Of a stretch of 64,000 nt of DNA, positions 53,068-62,743 are shown one piece after another. The DNA is from Hyphomicrobium sp. (GTDB lineage Bacteria; Pseudomonadota; Alphaproteobacteria; Rhizobiales; Hyphomicrobiaceae): positions 62,001 through 126,000 of the forward strand of contig JABFRT010000027.1 in NCBI GenBank assembly GCA_013141015.1, read 5' to 3'. The notes under the pieces were generated by a model, which was not told the origin of the DNA, made no database searches, and saw nothing but the letters and a program-made list of their open reading frames with translations. Both the position numbers and the translations under genes were made by a program. The first letter of the stretch is position 1. Every line of letters starts with the position of its first letter.

Positions 53068-54313
53068 TCACTCTCGCTGCAGCTTTGCCAATTCCTCAGC
53101 CTCCAGCTGCAGTGCCGCAAGCCGGCGGATGTGGGCGGCAACGCGCGGGTGGCGCGCTTCGATGCGGTTGAAGTCTTCCTTGTGCAGCTTGAGTAAGCGG
53201 CTGCGGGACGCCGTGAATACGTGCCCCGAATGCACATCGTTATTGAGCATGGCGGAAGCGCCGAACACGTCGCCGGTGCGATACGAACTCTTTTCAGTCT
53301 CGCCATGCTGGTCGATCGATCCAGACGCCACGAAATAGATGGCGTCTGCTGGCGCGCCCTTGCGGACAATCTCGACGTTCGGCGGCAGATTGTGGGCGTG
53401 CAGCAGTGGCATGATCTCAGCCGCTTCCTTGGCATCAAGCCCAGCCAGCATCGGCACACGGGACATCAGGCTCCAATTGACCACGAAGTCGCGGCGATGC
53501 ACTTCCTGCGCAAAACCGGTTGAAATAATAGCGACAGGTAGTGCCAAGACGCACAATCCCAAAATCATGGTCATGCCCGCGAGCAGGCGTCCGGCCGGAG
53601 TGATGGGCGTCGCGTCGCCATATCCAACAGTGGTCAGCGTTGTTATCGCCCACCACGCTGAAGCAGGAACGGATCCGAACTTTTCGGGCTGTGCCACACC
53701 TTCCAGATGATACATCAGCGTCGACGTAAACAGCAGAGCCGTAAACAGCAGCAATGCTGCGCCGACCAGCGCCTTGCGTTCGTTTTGCAGTACGCGGATC
53801 AGCGTGTGCATGGCAGGCGAATAGCGCGACAGTTTTAGGAAGCGTAACAGCCGCAGCATGCGCAGGATGCCGAGATCCATGGGTACGAACGCGTGCAGAT
53901 AGACCGGCAGGATCGCCAGTCAGATCGATGACCAGGGCCGGGCTTTTGGCGAGAGACAGCCGGGCGCGCCAAGGCGATTGGCGCGACAGGAACGGCACTT
54001 CGACCGCCGTCCACAGGCGCAGCAGATACTCGATCGTGAACACGCCCACCGCGAAAATTTCGAGTCCAAACAACCACGGCCCATATTCGGCGTGGATGCT
54101 CGGCACCGTCTCGGCGATGATCGCGGCGACATTTGTGATAATCAGCGTAACGATCACCGCATCGAAGATCTGGCTTGCCCGGTCTTCGCCGTGGCCGATT
54201 TCCATTATCTCGTATGCGCGGCGGCGCAGGGCGGCCCCGCGCGAACGGGGACTTGCATCGTGCGGCTTGTAACCAGACGGCGGCGTGTCGGCAGTAGGAT
54301 CTGCAGCGGTCAT
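53068..54313 (-). pseudogene. Voltage-gated-type potassium channel broken by a one-base insertion
   Basis: The two parts lie in different frames and together would give a channel of about 414 residues. The first frame (ATG 54313) holds S1 (IFDAVIVTLIITNVAAIIAETV), S2 and the start of S3 (LVIDL). Near 53916-53917 (a GG pair on the coding strand) one extra base shifts the frame; removing it joins it to AILPVYLHAFVPMDLGILRMLRLLRFLKLSRYS (in parts), the S3-S4 region. The second part has the filter TTVGYGD and a C-terminal cyclic-nucleotide-binding-like domain whose phosphate-binding GE...R residues are absent. 1246 bases is 3n+1, consistent with one inserted base. Either a pseudogene or a sequencing error. 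Confidence 0.75.
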
Positions 54314-54567
54314 TTCGTCCCTAGCAAAGGTTGCCCTGAGCAACGATAGATCAGGGCCCCCCGATTTGTCTTGATTTGCAGCAGTATTTTGGCCGCGTCC
54401 CCCACCGCCCGTAGGATTCTCAAAATCCTCAGGCCGCGACTTTCTGCTCTTACCGTCAGTTTTTTGGCGCTAGGTGCTTGGCGAGTGTCCTCCAAAAGTC
54501 CAATATCACGCTCCCGCATTCTCTTTCCCCATTGAAATTGAACAAGAAAACAGAGAGGAACCGCCCC

Positions 54568-56244
54568 GTGGCCGTCAAGTCCGACATCGAAATTGCGCGC
54601 GAAGCCAAAATGAAGCCCATCGCCGAGGTTGCCGCCAAGGTCGGCGTGCCGGCGGAAGCGCTGGTTCCCTATGGCTGGACCAAGGCCAAAGTCTCGTTCG
54701 ACTTCATAAACTCCGTCCAGGGCAACACCGACGGTAAGCTGATCCTGGTGACTGCCATCAGCCCGACGCCGGCCGGCGAAGGCAAGACGACCACAACAGT
54801 CGGTCTCAGCGATGGCTTGAACCGGATCGGAAAGAAGACAATCGCCGCGCTGCGGGAACCGTCGCTTGGGCCGTGCTTCGGCGTCAAGGGCGGCGCGGCT
54901 GGCGGCGGATACGCCCAGGTCGTGCCGATGGAAGATATCAACCTGCACTTCACCGGCGACTTCCACGCCATCACCAGCGCCCACAACCTGCTGGCCGCGA
55001 TGCTCGACAATCACATCTACTGGGGCAACAGCCTCGGCATCGATCAGCGCCGCATCGGCTTTAAACGTGTGCTCGACATGAACGACCGCGCACTGCGCTC
55101 AATCGTCAATTCTCTCGGTGGCGTTTCAAACGGTTTTCCGCGCGAAGACGGCTTCGACATTACGGTTGCATCCGAAGTGATGGCAATCCTGTGCTTGTCG
55201 AAAGATTTGAAGGATCTTGAAAACCGCCTCGGCAATATCATCGTCGCCTACACGCGCGACAAGAAGCCGGTGCGCTGCCGCGATCTGAAAGCCGACGGTG
55301 CGATGACCGTTCTGTTAAAAGACGCGCTGCAGCCGAACATGGTGCAGACACTTGAGAATAATCCGGTGTTCATCCACGGCGGTCCGTTTGCCAACATCGC
55401 GCATGGCTGCAACTCTGTGCTTGCAACCCGCACGGCAATGAAGCTCGCCGACTACGTGGTCACGGAAGCCGGCTTCGGTGCGGACCTCGGCGCTGAGAAA
55501 TTCTTCGATATCAAGTGCCGCAAGGCTGGCATTGCGCCGTCGGCTGTGGTGATCGTGGCAACCGTCCGCGCCCTCAAGATGCATGGCGGCGTTGCCAAGG
55601 ACGACTTGAAGAACGAGAACTGCGCGGCCGTTGCCAAGGGCTGCGACAACCTCAAGCGCCACATCGAGAACGTCAATAAGTTTGGCGTGCCGGCTGTGGT
55701 TGCTGTCAACAAGTTCATCACCGACACCGAAGCTGAGATCCAGGAAGTTATGAAGGCCGCTGAAAGCATGGGCACCAAAGCCTTCATGTGCACGCACTGG
55801 GCCGATGGCGGTGCTGGTACGGAAGCCTTGGCGCATCACGTCGTCGCCGTCATCGATGAAGGCAAGGCCGACTTCAAGGTTCTCTACCCAGACGACATGA
55901 AGCTGCGCGACAAAGTCAAAACCATCGCCACCGAGATCTATCGCGCCGCTGATATCGCCTGCGATTCAAGCGTCGAGACGCAGTTCAAGGATCTCGAAGC
56001 GGCGGGCTTCGGTCACCTGCCGGTGTGCATGGCCAAGACCCAGTATTCGTTCTCGACGGATGCTTCAAAGCGCGGCGCACCGACCGGGCATATCGTTCCG
56101 GTTCGCGAGCTTCGGCTGTCGGCCGGCGCTGAGTTCGTCGTGGTCGTGACGGGCGACGTGATGACGATGCCAGGCCTGCCGAAGGTGCCGAGCGCCGACA
56201 GCATCCGCCTTGACGATAAGGGCCAGATCCAGGGACTGTTTTAA
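54568..56244 (+). CDS. ftfL: Formate-tetrahydrofolate ligase
   Basis: A 558-residue enzyme joining formate to tetrahydrofolate at the cost of ATP; in methylotrophs it feeds one-carbon units into the serine cycle. GTG 54568 is the start: AGAGGAA lies 8 bases before it and the length then matches the family (about 557). Walker-like [37 protein letters not shown] (in parts), the [13 protein letters not shown] block and the C-terminal [12 protein letters not shown] block are clear. It is 30 kb away from the serine-cycle operon. Frames upstream of 54568 have no matching sequence. Confidence 0.95.
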   Translation: MAVKSDIEIAREAKMKPIAEVAAKVGVPAEALVPYGWTKAKVSFDFINSVQGNTDGKLILVTAISPTPAGEGKTTTTVGLSDGLNRIGKKTIAALREPSLGPCFGVKGGAAGGGYAQVVPMEDINLHFTGDFHAITSAHNLLAAMLDNHIYWGNSLGIDQRRIGFKRVLDMNDRALRSIVNSLGGVSNGFPREDGFDITVASEVMAILCLSKDLKDLENRLGNIIVAYTRDKKPVRCRDLKADGAMTVLLKDALQPNMVQTLENNPVFIHGGPFANIAHGCNSVLATRTAMKLADYVVTEAGFGADLGAEKFFDIKCRKAGIAPSAVVIVATVRALKMHGGVAKDDLKNENCAAVAKGCDNLKRHIENVNKFGVPAVVAVNKFITDTEAEIQEVMKAAESMGTKAFMCTHWADGGAGTEALAHHVVAVIDEGKADFKVLYPDDMKLRDKVKTIATEIYRAADIACDSSVETQFKDLEAAGFGHLPVCMAKTQYSFSTDASKRGAPTGHIVPVRELRLSAGAEFVVVVTGDVMTMPGLPKVPSADSIRLDDKGQIQGLF

Positions 56245-56272
56245 ACTCTGCGGCAATTGCAAATGAAACGTG

Positions 56273-56308
56273 CGGGGCGGTCCATTCACGGGGCCGCCCC
56301 GTTTCTGT
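56273..56308 (+). terminator. Terminator after formate-THF ligase gene
   Basis: CGGGGCGG 56273-56280 pairs with CCGCCCCG 56294-56301, extended by three inner pairs, followed by TTTCTGTT. Confidence 0.8.
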
Positions 56309-56348
56309 TAAAGGTCGCAGCAATCGCCGTCCAAAGCGAAAGTTCTTG

Positions 56349-57518
56349 ATGCGCCTTCTCCCCATCCTCGCCGCCAGTTGCTTCGTATCGTCGATGTCGA
56401 TGCGCATCCTCGATCCGGTGGTGCCGGATATCGCCCGCGATCTGGCCGTGGCACCTGAAGCCGTGGCGCTGCTTGCGTCGGCGTTTGCGTTTCCGTATGC
56501 GCTGGGCCAGCCCGTGCTTGGAGCGCTTGGCGACGCCATCGGCAAATCGAAAATCATCAAGATCACCCTGGCAATGCTGGTCGTGTGTTTGGCCGCAGGC
56601 TTTCTTGCGCCGTCGCTCGATGCGCTGTTGATCACGCGTGTGATCGGTGGCGCGGCTGCTGGCGGCATCATTCCGTTGGCATTCGCACTCGTTGGTGACC
56701 GCTTTGACATGGCAGACCGGCAATGGGCGTTGTCGCGCGTGTTGACAGCGATTATCGCCGGTCAGATGACGGGCTCAATTGGATCGGGCGTGGTGGCCAG
56801 CATGTTCGGCTGGCGCGTGTCGATGCTGACAGGCACTTTGCTGGCTGCAGCGGCTCTTGCCGTGACGCTGTGGCAACTGCACCCCAAGCCGCGTGCCAAC
56901 AGGCCGGCCTTTCAAATCTCAAACCTGTTTCGCGGATATGGAGACGTGTTCCGCAATCCGCGGACTGTTGTGTGCTTCACGGCGGTCTTTGTCGAAGGCA
57001 TCGTCGTGTTCGGCGCCATTCCCTACATCGCCGTTCTGTTGGAGCAGCGCGGTGCAGGCGGATTGAAGGAGGCGGGATTTGTGCTCGCGGGATTTGCGTT
57101 CGGCGGCTTCAGCTATATCGCGCTTGTCCGGGTGATGCTCGATAAGCTCGGACTCTACAATCTGATCCGGTCGGGAGCAGCCATTGCGGGTCTCGGCTTT
57201 GCAGCGATGTCGCTCGCCGTTTCGTGGCCGGTTGAAATGCTGATCATGTTCGTCATTGGCCTTGGCTTCTACATGATCCACAACTCGCTGCAGACGCAGG
57301 CGACCGAACTCGCACCCAATAACCGCGCATCAGCGGTGGCGGCGCATGCGTTTTTCTTCTTTCTCGGTCAAGCCGCCGGACCTTTGGTGTACCGCCTCGG
57401 TTTCCACTTCACCGGGCAAGACACAACCTTTGTAGCGGCCGGCATCGTCATGGCATTGACAGGCCTCGCGACGGCTGCGGGTTTGAAAATGCGCTCGGGC
57501 TCACGCGCGCCTCCGTGA
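56349..57518 (+). CDS. MFS transporter
   Basis: A 389-residue twelve-helix major facilitator protein, ATG 56349 (TTG 56346 adds one). The loop after helix 2 has the MFS motif GALGDAIGKSKIIK (variant of GxLaDrxGrkxxl). An early helix carries RILDPVVPDIARDL, like drug/sugar efflux-type MFS members. Helices and connecting loops are well formed. The substrate cannot be predicted. The nearest neighbours are the ftfL terminator upstream and the convergent DUF486 gene. Confidence 0.82.
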   Translation: MRLLPILAASCFVSSMSMRILDPVVPDIARDLAVAPEAVALLASAFAFPYALGQPVLGALGDAIGKSKIIKITLAMLVVCLAAGFLAPSLDALLITRVIGGAAAGGIIPLAFALVGDRFDMADRQWALSRVLTAIIAGQMTGSIGSGVVASMFGWRVSMLTGTLLAAAALAVTLWQLHPKPRANRPAFQISNLFRGYGDVFRNPRTVVCFTAVFVEGIVVFGAIPYIAVLLEQRGAGGLKEAGFVLAGFAFGGFSYIALVRVMLDKLGLYNLIRSGAAIAGLGFAAMSLAVSWPVEMLIMFVIGLGFYMIHNSLQTQATELAPNNRASAVAAHAFFFFLGQAAGPLVYRLGFHFTGQDTTFVAAGIVMALTGLATAAGLKMRSGSRAPP

Positions 57519-57711
57519 CGGCGAAAACGCCGCACATCACCCGTTGACAAAAATCAACGGCAAGGTGGAAGGAGCCGGATATTTTGATCCCCGGGGGTAA
57601 GGTTGGACGGAGCCCAGACTTCAATGTCGTGGACGCAGTTTGCAGGTGAAGACGGAAAGAGCACAGCAAGTGCTCACAACCGTCGGGGCCGCAATCTGCG
57701 TCCGGGTTCCC

Positions 57712-58065
57712 TCAAAGTTTGATCGGGGCCTTGAAAACGAAAAATGCACCCGCACAGATCAGCGCAAAGCCTATGGCGTGATTGATCGATAACCGCTCTC
57801 CCAAATACAGCACTGAAAAGGCCGCAAACACGATCAGGGTGATCACCTCCTGCATCGTTTTCAACTCAGCTGTTGAATAGACCGTTGAGCCCCAGCGGTT
57901 GGCCGGCACCGCCAAGCAGTATTCGAGCAGCGCGATGCCCCAGCTGGCCAGGATCACAATTCCTAGGGGCGAAGTTGTGTATTTCAGATGCCCGTACCAA
58001 GCGAAGGTCATGAACACGTTTGACGCAAGCAGCAACACTATGGGTATGAGATGCGAAGCAGTCAT
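57712..58065 (-). CDS. DUF486 family small membrane protein
   Basis: A 117-residue protein with four hydrophobic helices; ATG 58065 gives MTASHLIPIVLLLASNVFMTFAWYGHLKY, a good match to DUF486 (DMT superfamily). NRWGSTVYSTAELKTMQEVITL and FVFKAPIKL are the later conserved blocks. Function unknown. The region to the next gene (58066-58295) holds only a GC-rich palindrome. Confidence 0.85.
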   Translation of the reverse strand: MTASHLIPIVLLLASNVFMTFAWYGHLKYTTSPLGIVILASWGIALLEYCLAVPANRWGSTVYSTAELKTMQEVITLIVFAAFSVLYLGERLSINHAIGFALICAGAFFVFKAPIKL

Positions 58066-58295
58066 GGGCGTAGCGTCATCCTTCTGGCATTGGCGGCTGG
58101 GCCGGTTAGCCGCGCGAGAGGGTTTACTTGTATGCTGCACGAAACGCAGGCACACTGCCTATTCTAAGGGCTGAACAAATAGCCCGGGCCCTTCCTTATC
58201 TCTGATTTTCGGGCTTTATGCGAGTTGGCCTGAGGCTTGCGAAGAGCTTCTTGGGGTTCTCGACGAGTTTAAAGGCACGTGGGACGGAGGGACGA

Positions 58296-59711
58296 TTGGC
58301 GGCTTCTTTCGACGAGATGAACGGACGCGGAGATGGGTTGCGTGCGCCGTACAGGGCATTCGCCGAATGGCTCGGTATCCAGAAGATTGATACTCTGGCG
58401 CTGAAAACCACTGAGGCCGAAGCCTTGTTCCGCCGGTCCGGCATCACTTTCGCGGTCTATGGTGATGAAGATACCAGCGAGCGTTTGATCCCGTTCGATA
58501 TCCTGCCCCGCATTATCGCGGCGGCTGAATGGCGCCGCCTCGAGGCTGGCATCGAGCAGCGCGTCAAAGCGCTCAACGCTTTCATGTACGATATTTATCA
58601 CCGCCAGGAGATCCTCAAAGCCGGGCGCATTCCCGAAGAGCTGATCGTTCAGAACGATGCGTTCGTGCCGGAGATGATCGGCGTCGACCCGCCGCGCGGC
58701 ATTTACAGCCACATCATCGGCATCGACATCGTGCGCACCGGCGAAGACGATTTCATGGTGCTTGAAGACAATACGCGCACGCCGTCGGGTGTTTCCTACA
58801 TGCTGGAAAACCGCGAGACGATGCTGCATCTGTTCCCGGATCTGTTCAGCCGCAACCGCGTGCGCCCGGTTGAGAACTATGCCGATTGCCTGCTGAAGAC
58901 GCTCGAAAGCGTGGCGCCGGCTAACCTCAACAGCGATCCGGTCATCGCCGTGTTGACGCCCGGACCGTTCAACAGCGCCTATTTTGAACACTCATTCCTC
59001 GCCGACCAAATGGGCGTCGAGCTTGTCGAAGGTCATGACCTCGTCGTTATCGATGGCGAGTTGCGCATGAAAACAACGGAGGGATTGAAACGTGTTGATG
59101 TTCTCTATCGCCGCGTTGATGACGACTTCCTTGACCCTCTTGTCTTCCGTCCGGATTCGATGCTTGGCATCCCCGGCGTGTTCGACGCCTACCGTTCGGG
59201 GCGCGTAACAATCGTCAATGCTCCAGGTGCCGGTATTGCCGACGATAAGGCGATCTACAGCTATATCCCGGAAATCATCGAGTTCTATACCGGCCGGTCG
59301 CCAATCCTCGCCAATGTCGAGACCTACAACTGCCGTGAAGATGACGATCTCAAATACGTGCTTGAGCATCTGCCGGAACTCGTCGTCAAGGAAGTTCATG
59401 GCTCTGGTGGTTACGGCATGCTGGTCGGGCCGGCATCGACAAAAGAGCAGATCGAAGCGTTCCGCGCCAAGCTGAAAGCCAACCCGTCGAACTATATTGC
59501 TCAGCCGACGCTGGCATTATCGACATGCCCGACACTGTGTAACGGGCTGGTGGCCCCGCGCCATCTCGATCTCCGCCCATTTGTTCTGGTTGGCGATCAA
59601 GTGCGTCTTGTGCCCGGCGGGTTGACGCGGGTTGCCTTGAAGCAGGGGTCACTGGTTGTCAATTCCTCGCAAGGCGGCGGCACCAAAGACACCTGGGTGT
59701 TGCAGGACTGA
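58296..59711 (+). CDS. Circularly permuted ATP-grasp protein (DUF404/DUF407)
   Basis: A 471-residue circularly permuted type 2 ATP-grasp enzyme. TTG 58296 is preferred: GGAGG lies 5 bases upstream and the product then begins LAASFDEMNGRGDGLRAPYR, as in the family; the frame opens 26 codons earlier. Motifs include RVKALNAFMYDIYHRQEIL, VLEDNTRTPSGVSYMLENR, VLTPGPFNSAYFEH, VVKEVHGSGGYGML and RHLDLRPFVL. First gene of the Anbu operon; it may form an amide bond in a peptide-like product. Substrate unknown. Confidence 0.87.
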   Translation: MAASFDEMNGRGDGLRAPYRAFAEWLGIQKIDTLALKTTEAEALFRRSGITFAVYGDEDTSERLIPFDILPRIIAAAEWRRLEAGIEQRVKALNAFMYDIYHRQEILKAGRIPEELIVQNDAFVPEMIGVDPPRGIYSHIIGIDIVRTGEDDFMVLEDNTRTPSGVSYMLENRETMLHLFPDLFSRNRVRPVENYADCLLKTLESVAPANLNSDPVIAVLTPGPFNSAYFEHSFLADQMGVELVEGHDLVVIDGELRMKTTEGLKRVDVLYRRVDDDFLDPLVFRPDSMLGIPGVFDAYRSGRVTIVNAPGAGIADDKAIYSYIPEIIEFYTGRSPILANVETYNCREDDDLKYVLEHLPELVVKEVHGSGGYGMLVGPASTKEQIEAFRAKLKANPSNYIAQPTLALSTCPTLCNGLVAPRHLDLRPFVLVGDQVRLVPGGLTRVALKQGSLVVNSSQGGGTKDTWVLQD

Positions 59712-59755
59712 GCGCCGATTGCTGCTAGAAATGAAGACTTAGGAACAACGATACG

Positions 59756-60703
59756 ATGCTTGGACGTGCTGCAAGCGACCTCTATTGGCTGTCACGCTAC
59801 GTTGAACGCGCAGAGAACATGGCGCGGCTGATCGAAGTCGGCTATCGCATCGTTTTGCTGCCGCGCGCCGGCGAAGGTTTTCATCAGGAATGGCAATCGA
59901 CGCTTGAAAGCGCTGGATGCTTGGCTGGCTATACCGCCCGGCATGGTGCGCTCGATACGACCAAGGTTATCGATTACATGCTGTTCGACACGTCGAACGG
60001 CTCGAGCATTGCAACCTGTCTTGCTCATGCGCGGCAGAATGGCCGGGCGCAGCGGACCGCGTTGACGCGTGAGATGTGGGAAAGCCTGAATAGTGCGTGG
60101 CTGGAATTCTCAGCAATCAAACCAGGGTCGGTGACGTCGAACTCTCTGCCGGAATTGCTCGATTGGATCCGCTCACGCTCGGCGCTGTATCGCGGGTCGA
60201 TGCTCAATACGATTTTGCGCAACGATACTTATTATTTTAGCCAGATCGGCACGTTTATCGAGCGGGCCGACAGCACGTCGCGCATTCTCGACGTCAAATA
60301 TTACCATCTGCTGCCATCGACGGAGATGGTTGGCAGCGGCGCCGACAATCACCAGTGGACCTCGATTCTACGCTCGGTGTCGGCACATCGCAGCTATCGC
60401 TGGGTGTTCAAGGATAGCTACCGGCCTTGGAAAATTGCCGAGTATCTTATCCTCAACCGGCAAATGCCGCGTTCGCTCAGGTCGTGCTATGATGAACTGA
60501 CGGTGGCGCTGAACGATCTGGGATCGCTTTATGGACAGCGCCATAGCTGCCACGCCACGGCGGAAGCAACCCGCGATTTGCTAATGGAGAGTGAGATCAA
60601 GAAAATCTTCCAGGCAGGTCTGCATGAGTTCGTGCAGGATTGCATCGGCCGCAACAATCAACTCGGCTGCGAAATTTCGCAGGCTTACCACTTTAACGGT
60701 TGA
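59756..60703 (+). CDS. Alpha-E domain protein
   Basis: A 315-residue, mostly helical alpha-E domain protein. MLGRAASDLYWLSRYVERAENMARLIEV at the start and WKIAEYLILNRQMPRSLRSCYDEL (given in parts) are the family blocks. ATG 59756 has TTAGGAAC upstream. It always travels with the ATP-grasp gene just before it and the transglutaminase just after it; a joint enzymatic role is inferred but not known. Confidence 0.87.
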   Translation: MLGRAASDLYWLSRYVERAENMARLIEVGYRIVLLPRAGEGFHQEWQSTLESAGCLAGYTARHGALDTTKVIDYMLFDTSNGSSIATCLAHARQNGRAQRTALTREMWESLNSAWLEFSAIKPGSVTSNSLPELLDWIRSRSALYRGSMLNTILRNDTYYFSQIGTFIERADSTSRILDVKYYHLLPSTEMVGSGADNHQWTSILRSVSAHRSYRWVFKDSYRPWKIAEYLILNRQMPRSLRSCYDELTVALNDLGSLYGQRHSCHATAEATRDLLMESEIKKIFQAGLHEFVQDCIGRNNQLGCEISQAYHFNG

Positions 60704-60717
60704 GAGAGACTTCTGCG

Positions 60718-61533
60718 ATGCGCATCTCGATCGGACACGTTTCCCGCTACACTTACGGCGAGCCAGTCCAATATTCTATTCAGACACTGCGGTTGACTCC
60801 GCCAAGCTTCAACGGACAGCGCGTCATCGAGTGGTTTATATCGGCGCCCGGATTCGAGACCGCACCGTCGTTCCGCGATAGTTTTGGCAACATCGCGCAT
60901 TTGGTTTCGTACACCGGATCACATGATGAAAGCGTGGTGCTCGCCAAAGGCGTGGTCGAAACGCAGGACCGCGCCGGATTGGTTTCCGGTTTGCAGGAAT
61001 TCACGCCTGTCCGTGTCTTCTTGCGCGAGACGCCGAAGACGCGGGCCAGCGACGCGATCCGCGATCTCGCCCACGCCGCCTGCCCGTCGCCGACAATCGA
61101 TGGTTTTCACCGCCTGATGAACGCCGTGCGGGATGCCGTCGATTATCGGATCGGCACCACGTCCGAGCACACAAACGCGGCTGAGGCGTTCGCCGATGGC
61201 CGCGGCGTCTGCCAGGACCATGCTCACATTTTCATCGCCGCCGCGCGCTGCCTCGGCGTGCCGGCGCGTTATGTCAACGGATACTTCGTCTCCGGCGATG
61301 AAGAACCCGCCGAAGCGCATCACGCCTGGGCCGAGGTCTGGTTGGACGGATTGGGGTGGGTCGGCTTTGACGCGGCTAACCGGTTGTGCCCCACGGACCA
61401 CTATGTCCGGTTAGCAGCCGGGCTCGATGCGGGGTCCGCAGCGCCAATTCGCGGCACGCGCCGGGGCGGAACCAACGAAACGCTTGACGTCATCGTCGAA
61501 GTTCAGCAGCAGAGCACACAGACACAACAGTAG
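60718..61533 (+). CDS. Transglutaminase-like cysteine protease family protein
   Basis: A 271-residue protein from ATG 60718 (GAGAGAG upstream; the frame opens six codons earlier, 4 bases before the previous stop). The N-terminal beta part (HVSRYTYGEPVQYSIQTLRL) precedes the transglutaminase core with catalytic triad: Cys in GRGVCQDHAHIFI, His in AEAHHAWAEVW and Asp in GFDAAN. It may cut or form an isopeptide or gamma-glutamyl bond. Third gene of the operon. Confidence 0.88.
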   Translation: MRISIGHVSRYTYGEPVQYSIQTLRLTPPSFNGQRVIEWFISAPGFETAPSFRDSFGNIAHLVSYTGSHDESVVLAKGVVETQDRAGLVSGLQEFTPVRVFLRETPKTRASDAIRDLAHAACPSPTIDGFHRLMNAVRDAVDYRIGTTSEHTNAAEAFADGRGVCQDHAHIFIAAARCLGVPARYVNGYFVSGDEEPAEAHHAWAEVWLDGLGWVGFDAANRLCPTDHYVRLAAGLDAGSAAPIRGTRRGGTNETLDVIVEVQQQSTQTQQ

Positions 61534-61571
61534 TTTTGCTTGATGGCTTTTGCCGGACTTGGAGACGATCA

Positions 61572-62303
61572 ATGACCTACGGCGTAGCGCTGCGGCTGGA
61601 GCGCGGCTTGGTATTTGCGGCCGATACCCGGACCAACGCCGGCGTTGATAACATAGCTCAATACCGCAAGCTCAATTTCTGGCGCCAACCCGGCGAGCGG
61701 GTGCTGGTGTTGTTGAGTGCCGGCAACCTTGCGGTGACGCAGGCCGTCGTCAGTTTGATCAACGAACAGCTGACCGCGCAAGCGCCGGATACAATGCATC
61801 TGTTCAACGCGCCTAATATGTACCGTGCCGCCCGTGTCGTCGGTGACGCGATCCGCGAGGCACGCCGGGTCGATGGCGCGGCGCTTGAAGCCAGCAGGTC
61901 CGGCTTCAACGCCACGTTTATTTTTGGCGGACAGATCGGCACGGAACAGCCGCGCCTGTTTCAGATTTATTCTGAAGGCAACTTCATCGAGGCGACCGAC
62001 GACACGCCGTTCCTGCAAATCGGCGAGCACAAATATGGCAAGCCGATCCTTGACCGCGTGGCGCGCGCCGATATGCGGCTGGGCGAAGCGGCCAAGCTGA
62101 TGCTGTTATCGTTTGATTCAACGCTGCGCTCGAATTTATCGGTTGGCATGCCGATCGATTTATTGATCTACGAGCGCGATACTTTGGACGTGCGGCGCGA
62201 AAAGCGCATCAGTGCAGACGACGAATATTTCAAGAGCCTCTCGACGGCGTGGTCGGATGCGCTGCGGCAGGCGTTCGCCAAGATCGAGGAATTCAAGGTC
62301 TAG
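61572..62303 (+). CDS. Anbu proteasome-like peptidase
   Basis: A 243-residue Ntn-hydrolase of the Anbu family (ancestral proteasome beta-type). ATG 61572 puts Thr at position 2 (MTYGVALRLERGLVFAADTRTNAG), the expected nucleophile after Met removal; GGAG lies about 8 bases before it. The conserved Asp17-type residue is in AADTRT, and QYRKLNFW carries the lysine. The typical Anbu neighbours alpha-E, ATP-grasp and transglutaminase all precede it. It probably forms a multimeric peptidase; the substrates are unknown. Confidence 0.92.
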   Translation: MTYGVALRLERGLVFAADTRTNAGVDNIAQYRKLNFWRQPGERVLVLLSAGNLAVTQAVVSLINEQLTAQAPDTMHLFNAPNMYRAARVVGDAIREARRVDGAALEASRSGFNATFIFGGQIGTEQPRLFQIYSEGNFIEATDDTPFLQIGEHKYGKPILDRVARADMRLGEAAKLMLLSFDSTLRSNLSVGMPIDLLIYERDTLDVRREKRISADDEYFKSLSTAWSDALRQAFAKIEEFKV

Positions 62304-62329
62304 CCCCGTTGTGTCCAGGGGCTTTGCGC

Positions 62330-62743
62330 TCAGTGCCGCCGGAACACGGCAAGGCGCAAGCCGGTATAAGTGACGCCCATCGCAACGGCCGTCGCGGCCA
62401 GCAGCGCCAACACCGGCTCTGTGCCCGGTCTCAGCAATAAGATGCCGGCATAGATCGCATAGTTGACCAGGGACGCTGTGATTGCCACGCCGAGAAATTT
62501 AACAAACTCAGCGCGTGTCGCGGGGGTCTTGACTGCGAACGTCAACCGGCGATGGGCGAAGAAGGCGGCAATCATCGCGCATGCAATGGCGATCAGCCGC
62601 GCAGAGAATGGGTCGATGCCAGCGCCGCGCGTCAGCACCGTAAGAACGGCCGCGTCGGTGGTGAAGGCAATCGCTCCTGACGCTGCAAAGCCGGCGCCGT
62701 GCCGCGCTGCAGACGGGGCTTGGTCGTGCGTGTCGCGGTTCAT
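62330..62743 (-). CDS. GtrA family membrane protein
   Basis: A 137-residue small membrane protein with four hydrophobic helices and the GtrA pattern (AFTTDAAVLTVL, AFFAHRRLTFA, KFLGVAITASLVNYAIY). Such proteins help in lipid-linked sugar transfer. ATG 62743 overlaps the stop of the preceding ChbG-like gene (ATGA). Last of a coupled trio. Confidence 0.85.
   Translation of the reverse strand: MNRDTHDQAPSAARHGAGFAASGAIAFTTDAAVLTVLTRGAGIDPFSARLIAIACAMIAAFFAHRRLTFAVKTPATRAEFVKFLGVAITASLVNYAIYAGILLLRPGTEPVLALLAATAVAMGVTYTGLRLAVFRRH

Noticed and set aside
53835-54077. Third minus-strand frame between the two channel parts
   Set aside because: Its sequence is unlike a channel; a one-base correction joins the other two parts directly.
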